Shown here: in pieces, positions 1-6,168 of the stretch
How positions within the stretch are numbered: position 1 is the first letter of the stretch
Layout of the letters: the number at the start of each line of letters is the position of its first letter
Assembly (NCBI GenBank): GCA_030668345.1
Contig: DAOUUD010000059.1
Coordinates: 1-9,205, forward strand
Direction of reading: 5' to 3'
DNA length: 9,205 nt
From: Candidatus Cloacimonadota bacterium
Lineage (GTDB): Bacteria; Cloacimonadota; Cloacimonadia; Cloacimonadales; TCS61
Made by a program: the position numbers and the translations under genes
Notes under the pieces: model-generated
What the model saw: only the letters and a program-made list of their open reading frames with translations
Told to the model about the DNA's origin: nothing
The model's database searches: none

Positions 1-1125
1 AGTTTTTATTTGCATTGTGACTCTACTATGAACCATTATCTTAAAATTGTTTGTGATTTGATATTCAAAGAGAAAAATTTTAGGAATGAAATAGTGTGGC
101 AAAGATATTCAGGTTTTAAAAGGAAAACAGCGAAAAAATTTCCCCAGAAACATGATATTATCTTATTTTATATAAAAAGTGAAAATCAGTTATTTAATGT
201 TCAATATATACCTCATAAAGCTGAATATCTAAAGAGATTTAAACCTGATGAAACTGGTAGATTGTGCAGAACAGATGTAAACCCAACGAAAGGTGGTAGG
301 AGAAAAATATATATTGATGAAGTAGAAGGAAATATCATTGATTCCATTTGGGATGATATAAATCCTATAAATCCTGTTGCAAACGAACGTCTTGGTTATC
401 CTACTCAAAAACCGGAAGCACTTTTAGAAAGGATAATAGAAGCCAGTTCCAATAAGGGAGATGTAGTTGCAGATTTCTTCTGTGGCTGTGGTACGGCAAT
501 ATCTGTGGCTCAAAAGTTAAAGAGAAAATGGATCGGAGTGGATATCTCCCATCTTGCTGTAAAACTTATCACAAAAAGATTGATGGATGCTTATGGAACG
601 GGTGTTCGTAAAACATTCGAGATTTTTGGTTTCCCACGGGATATTGCTTCTGCCAGAGAACTTGCAACAGCAACCAGAAAAGGTCGTTTGAAGTTTGAAG
701 AATGGATCATTGAAGTTATGTTACATGGTGTTCTCAATGAAAAGAAAAATCAAACGGGATTCGACGGATATTTAACCCTTGATATGCCCTGGAAGAAAGA
801 ATTTGTTCTTATTGAAGTTAAAAGCGGTAATGCCAATTTGCAGCAGGTTAATCATTTCATTCAAATAATTAAAGATAGAGAAGCAGTGATGGGGCTTTTT
901 ATTTGCTTTGCAGAGCAGGTTACAGATGGAATGAAACAGGCTGCAAAGAAAGAAGGATATTATTTAGAGCAGAATTATGGCAGAAAATTTGAGAAGCTAC
1001 AGATAATTACCGTCGAAGACCTTTTAGAAAATAAATTACCGAATTTACCTCCTGCTGAAAATATCACTTTTAAAAAAGCAGCTACAGCCAAAGAAGAGAA
1101 TCACGAAGTAGAATTGGATTTGTAA
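1..1125 (+). CDS. Beta-class DNA methyltransferase with C-terminal PD-(D/E)xK nuclease-like domain, 5'-truncated
   Basis: This is the C-terminal part of an S-adenosylmethionine-dependent DNA methyltransferase (N6-adenine or N4-cytosine type). The frame is open from base 1 and reads SFYLHCDST, a conserved stretch that follows the catalytic (N/D)PP(Y/F/W) motif in this family, so the true start and the catalytic motif lie upstream. A target-recognition region follows (FRNEIVWQRYSG, about 82-117). Next come motif X (PTQKPEALLERII, 400-438) and the AdoMet-binding motif I (DFFCGCGTA, 472-498), then KWIGVDIS. That IV-to-X-to-I order is beta-class. After about base 640 a second domain has GFDGY (Asp at 763-765) and IEVKSG (Glu and Lys at 814-822), the D...ExK pattern of Mrr-like nucleases. 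From memory, related methyltransferases carry a similar tail, often with QVK in place of EVK. Methylated base, recognition site and nuclease activity cannot be told from sequence. It ends at TAA 1123-1125. Confidence 0.88.
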   Translation, partial: SFYLHCDSTMNHYLKIVCDLIFKEKNFRNEIVWQRYSGFKRKTAKKFPQKHDIILFYIKSENQLFNVQYIPHKAEYLKRFKPDETGRLCRTDVNPTKGGRRKIYIDEVEGNIIDSIWDDINPINPVANERLGYPTQKPEALLERIIEASSNKGDVVADFFCGCGTAISVAQKLKRKWIGVDISHLAVKLITKRLMDAYGTGVRKTFEIFGFPRDIASARELATATRKGRLKFEEWIIEVMLHGVLNEKKNQTGFDGYLTLDMPWKKEFVLIEVKSGNANLQQVNHFIQIIKDREAVMGLFICFAEQVTDGMKQAAKKEGYYLEQNYGRKFEKLQIITVEDLLENKLPNLPPAENITFKKAATAKEENHEVELDL

Positions 1126-1137
1126 ATTAGTTACTCT

Positions 1138-1183
1138 CGTTACGAAGTGTTTACTCCGGCTTTGACGGATGTACTTCGTAACG
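1138..1183. repeat. Perfect 11-bp inverted repeat with nested 4-bp stem
   Basis: The arms CGTTACGAAGT (1138-1148) and ACTTCGTAACG (1173-1183) are exact reverse complements around a 24-base loop. Inside the loop TCCG (1155-1158) can pair with CGGA (1166-1169). It lies 12 bases after the methyltransferase stop. No T-run follows the right arm, so it does not look like a standard intrinsic terminator. It could be a REP-like element, a protein-binding palindrome or a structured mRNA 3' end. Confidence 0.75.
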
Positions 1184-1194
1184 CAGATGTATGC

Positions 1195-1207
1195 GAAGTT
1201 AAACTTC
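1195..1207. repeat. Short palindrome GAAGTT-A-AACTTC
   Basis: A 6-bp inverted repeat sits around a single central base. Its core, AAGTT-N-AACTT, is the same as the core of the longer palindrome at 1220-1242, and its GAAGT/ACTTC arms match the inner arms of the inverted repeat at 1138-1183. The three may be degenerate copies of one element. Confidence 0.5.
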
Positions 1208-1219
1208 ACTTTCAATTAT

Positions 1220-1242
1220 GTTCACAAGTTCAACTTGTGAAC
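1220..1242. repeat. Perfect 23-base palindrome
   Basis: The arms GTTCACAAGTT (1220-1230) and AACTTGTGAAC (1232-1242) are exact reverse complements around one base, C1231. As RNA it would fold to a 9-bp stem with a 5-base loop. As DNA it could be a dimeric repressor site. No T-run follows, so it is not an intrinsic terminator. It ends 20 bases before the TTGACA hexamer at 1263, so a role in regulating aspS is possible but unproven. The alternative is a dispersed repeat. Confidence 0.7.
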
Positions 1243-1262
1243 AAGGGTGATAAACCAAACCA

Positions 1263-1289
1263 TTGACAAAATAACATAATTATTAAATG
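1263..1289 (+). promoter_or_regulatory. Possible sigma-70-type promoter for aspS
   Basis: A perfect -35 hexamer TTGACA lies at 1263-1268 in an AT-rich stretch. The best -10 candidate, TAAATG at 1284-1289, matches only three of six consensus positions and has a short 15-base spacer. No better -10 appears at 16-18 bases. The position, 35 to 61 bases ahead of the aspS start, suits a promoter. If the host uses a Bacteroidetes-type sigma factor this match could be chance. Confidence 0.35.
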
Positions 1290-1323
1290 TCTCATTTTTA
1301 GTAAATTAAAGAGGTAAATAAAT

Positions 1324-3132
1324 ATGCTGGATTTTATTGGAAATAATCAAAGAACACATTTTGCAGGAAAATTAAATAAAAATAACGTAGGCGAGAAAGT
1401 AACTCTGATGGGCTGGGTGCATCGCCGCCGCGACCTGGGCGGGCTCATCTTCATCGATCTTCGTGATGTGAGTGGAATAATGCAGATCGTATTTAAACCG
1501 GAAATGGCAGAAGTACATCAAAAAGCTGGTCGCTTACGTAATGAATATGTTATAGCAATTAAGGGAAAAGTTGCAGCTCGCCAGCAGGAAAATATCAATC
1601 CGAACATTCCTACCGGTGAGATAGAGGTGGAAGTGGAAGACTTACTCCTACTTAACGATTCTGAACCATTACCTGTACAGATCAACGAAAACATATTAGC
1701 CGAAGAGGATTTACGGCTGAAATATCGCTATCTGGACCTGAGAAGAGAAAGACTTAAAGATATTATCCTGCTTCGTCATGAGATAATTTTTGCAATGCGT
1801 GAATTTCTTACAAAGAAGAACTTCTTTGAAATTGAAACGCCGATACTGATGAAAAGTACTCCCGAAGGTGCCCGTGATTACCTGGTTCCCAGCCGGATTT
1901 ACAAGGGAAAATTCTTTGCCTTGCCCCAATCTCCGCAGATGTACAAACAACTGCTCATGATCGGTGGCTTCGATCGATATTTTCAGATCGCCCGTTGCTT
2001 CCGCGATGAAGACCTGCGCGCAGACAGGCAGCCTGAATTTACTCAACTCGACCTGGAAATGAGCTTTGCAAGCCAGAATGAAATTTTTCACATGATAGAA
2101 GAGATGTTCATATACATTTTCCGGAAAACGATAAAGATTGAACTTAAAACACCTTTTCCCAGGCTTTCTTATAGTGAATCAATGGAAAGATTTGGCATAG
2201 ATAAACCTGATATGCGTTTTGGAATGGAACTCACCAGTATTTCTGATATCCTGAAAAATACTGAATTCAAGGTTTTCTCCGGTGCTCTGGAATCTGGTGG
2301 AAGTGTGCGCTGTATTGTTGCACCTGGTTGTGCTGGATATTCACGTAAACAGATAGATGAACTTACGGATATTGCAAGACATCTGGGTGGAAAAGGACTG
2401 GCATTCTGCAAGGTTGAAGAGAACGATTTAACAGCTGGTATTTCCAAGTTTCTTTCAGAAAAAGAAAGAAGGAATATCCTGGAAAAAACCAAAGCAAAAG
2501 AAGGTGATCTTATCCTCTTGGCTGCAGATACAGATAAAATGGTCTTTAAAATCCTGGCAGAGATCAGGAATCATTTTGGTAGAGAATTGAAACTTTATGA
2601 TAAGAATGAATTCAATTTCGTGTGGATAACGGACTTCCCGCTATTCGAATATAACGAAGAAGAAAAAAAATGGGAAACTGCACATCATATGTTCACATTG
2701 CCTAAAGAAGAGCATTTAAAGTATTTTGATAATGAAAAGGATTATGGTAAGATAATCGGGCAATTATATGACTTGGTTTGCAACGGTTTAGAGCTTTCTT
2801 CCGGAAGTATCCGTTGTCACAGGCTGGATGTTCAGAAGAAGATTTTCGATGTGCTGGGATTCAGCGAAGAGGAACTGGAGGAAAAATTCGGATTCTTCCT
2901 GAATGCCCTGCGCTATGGCACTCCACCTCACGGTGGCATCGCACCCGGTATCGACCGCATCGTGATGATCATGGCAAAAGCAGAATCTATCCGTGATGTT
3001 ATCGCTTTTCCCAAAACCCTGCAGGCTGCTGACTTGATGAGCCAATCACCTTCGGAAGTAGCTAAAGAACAACTGGATGAACTGGGGATTGCCATAACCA
3101 CGAAGGCACAAAGACACGAAGAAGAGAAATAA
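1324..3132 (+). CDS. aspS: Aspartyl-tRNA synthetase
   Basis: This cytosolic class II enzyme charges tRNA-Asp with aspartate. At 602 residues it is near the usual bacterial length. An N-terminal OB-fold anticodon domain (about 1-110, GWVHRRRDLGGLIFIDLRD) is followed by the catalytic domain, starting TPEGARDYLVPSR (179-191). Motif 2 is FRDEDLRADRQPEFTQ (226-241) and motif 3 is GIAPGIDR (538-545). A GAD-type insertion at about 290-425 marks it as bacterial type. Leu38, just after HRRRD, matches the discriminating (tRNA-Asp only) form as I recall it. The second discriminating site, Glu89, fits neither class clearly. The ATG has GAGGT 8 bases upstream (1311-1315). Conserved motifs use GC-rich codons while the remainder is AT-rich. 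The family-like end is about LGIAI (587-591), and the last 11 residues are encoded mostly by a repeat. Confidence 0.97.
   Translation: MLDFIGNNQRTHFAGKLNKNNVGEKVTLMGWVHRRRDLGGLIFIDLRDVSGIMQIVFKPEMAEVHQKAGRLRNEYVIAIKGKVAARQQENINPNIPTGEIEVEVEDLLLLNDSEPLPVQINENILAEEDLRLKYRYLDLRRERLKDIILLRHEIIFAMREFLTKKNFFEIETPILMKSTPEGARDYLVPSRIYKGKFFALPQSPQMYKQLLMIGGFDRYFQIARCFRDEDLRADRQPEFTQLDLEMSFASQNEIFHMIEEMFIYIFRKTIKIELKTPFPRLSYSESMERFGIDKPDMRFGMELTSISDILKNTEFKVFSGALESGGSVRCIVAPGCAGYSRKQIDELTDIARHLGGKGLAFCKVEENDLTAGISKFLSEKERRNILEKTKAKEGDLILLAADTDKMVFKILAEIRNHFGRELKLYDKNEFNFVWITDFPLFEYNEEEKKWETAHHMFTLPKEEHLKYFDNEKDYGKIIGQLYDLVCNGLELSSGSIRCHRLDVQKKIFDVLGFSEEELEEKFGFFLNALRYGTPPHGGIAPGIDRIVMIMAKAESIRDVIAFPKTLQAADLMSQSPSEVAKEQLDELGIAITTKAQRHEEEK
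3099..3122. repeat. Three tandem 8-base units inside the 3' end of aspS
   Basis: CACGAAGG (3099-3106), CACAAAGA (3107-3114) and CACGAAGA (3115-3122) are three copies of one octamer with one or two differences. Because 8 is not a multiple of 3, the repeat reads in shifting frame. It encodes the odd hydrophilic tail TTKAQRHEE of aspS. From memory, similar CACGAAG-rich repeats are scattered between genes in many environmental bacterial genomes. Confidence 0.7.
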
Positions 3133-3143
3133 TTTTTGATGTT

Positions 3144-3160
3144 ATCGAACCCCTTTCGAT
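3144..3160. repeat. 6-bp hairpin after aspS
   Basis: ATCGAA (3144-3149) pairs with TTCGAT (3155-3160) around a CCCCT loop, 11 bases after the aspS stop. It directly abuts the larger hairpin at 3161-3197, so the two could stack. No T-run follows it directly. Confidence 0.45.
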
Positions 3161-3204
3161 TCCCCCTTCCTTCGACAGACTCAGGATGACAGGGGGATTA
3201 TTTT
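3161..3204 (+). terminator. Terminator-like hairpin built from a probable dispersed repeat
   Basis: TCCCCCT (3161-3167) pairs with AGGGGGA (3191-3197). Inside, TCCT (3168-3171) can pair with AGGA (3183-3186) across an asymmetric TGAC bulge. The T-rich stretch TTATTTT follows (3198-3204), giving the layout of an intrinsic terminator in the aspS-mtaB gap. The inner sequence TTCGACAGACTCAGGATGAC resembles a repeat I recall between genes in many environmental genomes, so termination may be incidental. If it works, mtaB and the genes after it rely on readthrough or on a promoter I could not identify. Confidence 0.42.
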
Positions 3205-3226
3205 AACGTCGGAAAAAATAACAATT

Positions 3227-4528
3227 ATGAATAAAAAAATCGCTGGAATTACTTTCGGTTGCAAGGTCAATCAATATGAGACTTCCTGTATCCTGGATGA
3301 TTTTATCAAAGCTGGTTATCGTGTTGTTGATTTTAATCAGCCTGCTGATGTTTATGTTATAAATACCTGTACCGTTACAAATCGCACCGATTATAAAAGC
3401 CGTAATGCAATTCGTAAAGCTATCAAACAAAAAGAAAAAAATCCTGAAGTGAAAATAATTGTGACCGGATGTTATTCCCAGCGAAATTATGATGAGATAA
3501 TGGAATTAGGAAATATCGACCTGATCGTAGATAATAATTCAAAAAGCAAAATTATGAACTACATCAATCACGTTGATGCATTAAATTTCAGAGATATTCT
3601 CGAAACAACCGAATTCGAGGAGATTTTTACGTCAACGATGATAGATAAGACCAGGGCTTATATTAAAGTTCAGGATGGATGTGATTATTATTGTGCATAT
3701 TGTGCCGTGCCTTATGCTCGTGGTCATTCGCGTAGCAGGAAAAAAGTGAATGTACTGAAACAGATTCAAAAGCTTACAGAAGAAGGCTATAAAGAATTTG
3801 TTCTGGGCGGGATCAACCTGGGATTGTATGGACGTGAGCAAAATGATAATTATTTTCTTTCTCATCTTCTTATTGATATCGAGAAAATTGAAGAAGTAAA
3901 ACTTATCCGGTTAAGTTCTATTGAACCACAACTTTTTAGTGATGATCTTCTGGCCTTTTTCCGAAAAAGCAAAAAGATATGTCCTCATTTTCATATTCCG
4001 CTACAGGTTGGATGCGATGAGATGCTTTCCCACATGGGGCGAAAATACACAGTAAGCGATTTTAGCAGTACAATTCAAAGTATTAAATCCATCTTTCCTG
4101 ATGCAGCTATCGGCATCGATGTGATAGCAGGTTTGCCGGGAGAGACGGAAGAGCTTTTTCAAAAAACACAGAATTTTCTTACATCACTGGATTTTACATA
4201 TCTACATGTTTTCCCCTATTCACGCCGACCGGGTACAAGAGCTGAAAAAATGAGTGGTCAAGTACATGGCAGTAATATCAGGAAAAGAACAAAGTTACTA
4301 ACTAAAATATCTGCTAAAAAAACACAGGAATATATTGATTTTATCGTTAAAAATAGTGTTATGTTAAAAGGTGTAATAGAAAATAAATCGAATGGATTCT
4401 GGACTGCTTTGTCCGATCATTATGTTCGTATTTTTCTACAAAGCAAAACGGAACTGGAAAAAAAATATTTACACTTTCTACCACTACAAAAAAGATTCGA
4501 CGGGATAGAGGTAAAAACGGGTGATTGA
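3227..4528 (+). CDS. mtaB: tRNA t6A37 methylthiotransferase, MtaB-type radical SAM enzyme
   Basis: The predicted reaction is addition of a methylthio group to N6-threonylcarbamoyl-adenosine 37 in ANN-decoding tRNAs, giving ms2t6A. The 433 residues have the three-part MTTase layout. The N-terminal domain has cluster ligands Cys12 (FGCKVNQYE), Cys48 (NTCTVTNR) and Cys82 (TGCYSQ). The radical SAM domain has CDYYCAYC (Cys152, 156, 159). Later motifs are GLPGETEELF (302-311) and HVFPYSRRPGTRA (327-339). A weak TRAM-like RNA-binding end lies at about 380-428. GCKVNQ and NTCTVTN favour MtaB over MiaB or RimO. The segment HFHIPLQVGCDEML has Val261 where I expect Ser. The ATG has only a weak GGA (3211-3213) 13 bases upstream, so translation may start poorly, although this start gives the expected N-terminus. 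The stop codon overlaps the next gene. Confidence 0.93.
   Translation: MNKKIAGITFGCKVNQYETSCILDDFIKAGYRVVDFNQPADVYVINTCTVTNRTDYKSRNAIRKAIKQKEKNPEVKIIVTGCYSQRNYDEIMELGNIDLIVDNNSKSKIMNYINHVDALNFRDILETTEFEEIFTSTMIDKTRAYIKVQDGCDYYCAYCAVPYARGHSRSRKKVNVLKQIQKLTEEGYKEFVLGGINLGLYGREQNDNYFLSHLLIDIEKIEEVKLIRLSSIEPQLFSDDLLAFFRKSKKICPHFHIPLQVGCDEMLSHMGRKYTVSDFSSTIQSIKSIFPDAAIGIDVIAGLPGETEELFQKTQNFLTSLDFTYLHVFPYSRRPGTRAEKMSGQVHGSNIRKRTKLLTKISAKKTQEYIDFIVKNSVMLKGVIENKSNGFWTALSDHYVRIFLQSKTELEKKYLHFLPLQKRFDGIEVKTGD
4507..4511 (+). promoter_or_regulatory. Ribosome binding site inside mtaB that sets a GTG start
   Basis: AGAGG lies 9 bases before GTG 4521 and within the mtaB coding sequence. It supports GTG as the start of the ABC ATPase, giving MIEIKGLTISFDG, the usual N-terminus for this family. 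The 8-base overlap with mtaB suggests translational coupling. Confidence 0.65.
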
Positions 4529-5243
4529 AATAAAAGGTCTTACCATAAGTTTCGATGGCGAAACCGTTCTTGAAAATATAGATCTGATTATTCGCAAGAA
4601 TGAGATTACTACCATTGTGGGTCAGAGCGGTTGTGGTAAGAGCGTTTTGATGAAGACGATAGAAGGCTTGATTACTCCCGAAACCGGTACTGTATCAGTT
4701 GATGGAAACAACATTTTTTCTCTTTCCCGTAAAGATTTAAATTCCACCAGGCGCAAGCTGGCAATGCTTTTCCAGGGAGCTGCTCTTTTAGATTCTCTTA
4801 ATGTTTACCAGAACGTTGCACTACCTCTTATGGAACACAGCAAGCTTTCTGAGGATAAAATTCTGGCGTTGGTTACAGATAAATTGAAGCTGCTCGGATT
4901 GATAGATATCCTGGATAAAATGCCGTCGGAACTGAGCGGAGGAATGAAAAAAAGAGTTGCCCTGGCACGTGCTATCATTATGCAACCGGAATACATAATC
5001 TACGATGAACCCACTACGGGATTGGATCCTATTATTGCAAATGAAATCGTTGAATTAATACTAAAACTTCATAATAATTTTGCTGTTACTTCCATTATAA
5101 TTACTCACGATTTGAATTGTATTCGTAAGATCAAGGGCAGGATTGCCATGATCCATGAGAAAAAAATTGTTTTTGACGGAACCTATAACGATTTTATTAA
5201 TGATAACGGAGTTTATATTAAGAAATTTATAAATATGAATTAG
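4521..5243 (+). CDS. mlaF: MlaF-like ABC transporter ATP-binding protein
   Basis: This cytoplasmic ATPase would power an MCE-type lipid transporter at the inner membrane. The 240 residues form one ABC domain with Walker A GQSGCGKS (34-41), Q-loop Gln85 in LFQGAALLDSLNVYQNV, signature LSGGMKKR (138-145), Walker B YIIYDEPTTGLDP with Asp162 and Glu163, and switch His196. GAALLDSL after the Q-loop and GGMKKR in the signature are typical of the MlaF/Ttg2A family rather than amino-acid or metal importers. The gene starts with GTG inside mtaB, and the MCE gene follows 9 bases after its stop. No MlaE-type permease gene is present in the window, although an ATPase of this kind needs one. The symbol reflects family similarity, and substrate and direction of transport are unknown. 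Confidence 0.9.
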   Translation: MIEIKGLTISFDGETVLENIDLIIRKNEITTIVGQSGCGKSVLMKTIEGLITPETGTVSVDGNNIFSLSRKDLNSTRRKLAMLFQGAALLDSLNVYQNVALPLMEHSKLSEDKILALVTDKLKLLGLIDILDKMPSELSGGMKKRVALARAIIMQPEYIIYDEPTTGLDPIIANEIVELILKLHNNFAVTSIIITHDLNCIRKIKGRIAMIHEKKIVFDGTYNDFINDNGVYIKKFINMN

Positions 5244-5252
5244 GGGATATAT

Positions 5253-6152
5253 ATGAAATTTCATCAAAACAAAAAAAATATTGAATTCCGGGTAGGATTC
5301 TTTTCGATTATTGCTATCTTGATTTTAGTTATATGTTATTCTTGGTTTACCGGAGTTATGGAAAACCGCAAATACACTACTGTTAAGGTGCACTTTGAAA
5401 ATGCCGGGAACCTGGAGATTGGCAGCGATGTTACAATAAATGGAGTTAAAAAGGGAAGAGTAAAAGATCTGCAGGTAAGCAGCGATGGTGTAGTTATACA
5501 TCTTCTGGCTGAACTGGATTTTCCTTTGCAGGAAGGTACTGAATTCTACATTCTGGAATCCAACCTGATGGGTGATGTTCTGGTCGAGATCATTCCCGGG
5601 AAAGGTAAGGGAACTTTGAACCTGGCAGAAATTCAAACTGGTAAAAAAAGTTACGGACTTACAAAACTGGTGGCAGAGTTGAGCAAAGTTGTAAACAGCC
5701 TGGAATCAATGATGAACGGGATTTATGATAATGACGGATTCCTGCAGAATTTACGTGCTGTGGTGGATACATCTCTGGTGATAGTAAGTAAAATGAACTC
5801 GAGTTATAATAGAAATTCAAAAGAAGTGGAAAAATTGATAGCAAACACTTCTACTATCTCAGAAAATCTGGCAAGACTGATAAGTGAGAATGAAGAAAAC
5901 ATTACTGAGACTATCATACAAACTGCGGATGTTATGAAAGAAATAAAAACAACTCTTATGGAAATGGAAAAAGCTTCTAGTAATATTCAAGCTATAACTG
6001 AAAAAATACTTCTGGAAGATAACAGCCTGAATAAGTTGATCACAGAAAAAGAGTTGTATGAAAATCTACTGCAGGCAACTGCCAATCTGGATTCGCTTCT
6101 TAAAGATATTAAGAAAAATCCCAAAAAGTATTTTCAGATAAAAGTGTTTTAG
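5253..6152 (+). CDS. mlaD: MlaD-like MCE-domain protein, inner-membrane anchored
   Basis: This is the predicted lipid-binding partner of the MlaF-like ATPase, located in the periplasm. Residues 14-35 (VGFFSIIAILILVICYSWFTGV) form one membrane segment after a short positive N-terminus. One MCE domain spans about 42-117, with the typical NAGNLEIGSDVTINGVKKGRV and the LMGDVLVEIIPG ending. The rest (about 120-290) looks helical and coiled-coil prone, longer than in E. coli MlaD. It could form a bundle or tube crossing part of the periplasm. The end DIKKNPKKYFQIKVF resembles the conserved C-terminus I recall for MCE proteins of Bacteroidetes-like lineages. The AGGGGA ribosome site (5242-5247) overlaps the stop codon of the previous gene, 5 bases before the ATG. 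There is no lipobox cysteine. Confidence 0.9.
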   Translation: MKFHQNKKNIEFRVGFFSIIAILILVICYSWFTGVMENRKYTTVKVHFENAGNLEIGSDVTINGVKKGRVKDLQVSSDGVVIHLLAELDFPLQEGTEFYILESNLMGDVLVEIIPGKGKGTLNLAEIQTGKKSYGLTKLVAELSKVVNSLESMMNGIYDNDGFLQNLRAVVDTSLVIVSKMNSSYNRNSKEVEKLIANTSTISENLARLISENEENITETIIQTADVMKEIKTTLMEMEKASSNIQAITEKILLEDNSLNKLITEKELYENLLQATANLDSLLKDIKKNPKKYFQIKVF

Positions 6153-6168
6153 TACACAAGGAAAATTA

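Noticed and set aside
10..12. TTG at base 10 as the start of the methyltransferase
   Set aside because: The frame is open from base 1, and the codons before it (Ser-Phe-Tyr) continue the conserved family sequence SFYLHCDST. The gene starts upstream of the window.
1138..1183. Intrinsic terminator for the methyltransferase gene
   Set aside because: The loop is long (24 bases) and no T-run follows the right arm.
1138..1242. CRISPR-like array from repeated palindromes
   Set aside because: The units differ in length and sequence, spacing is irregular, and there is no series of identical direct repeats with spacers.
1711..2091. 126-codon open frame on the minus strand within aspS
   Set aside because: It is antisense to the AspRS catalytic core including motif 2. 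The strong conservation on the + strand explains its openness.
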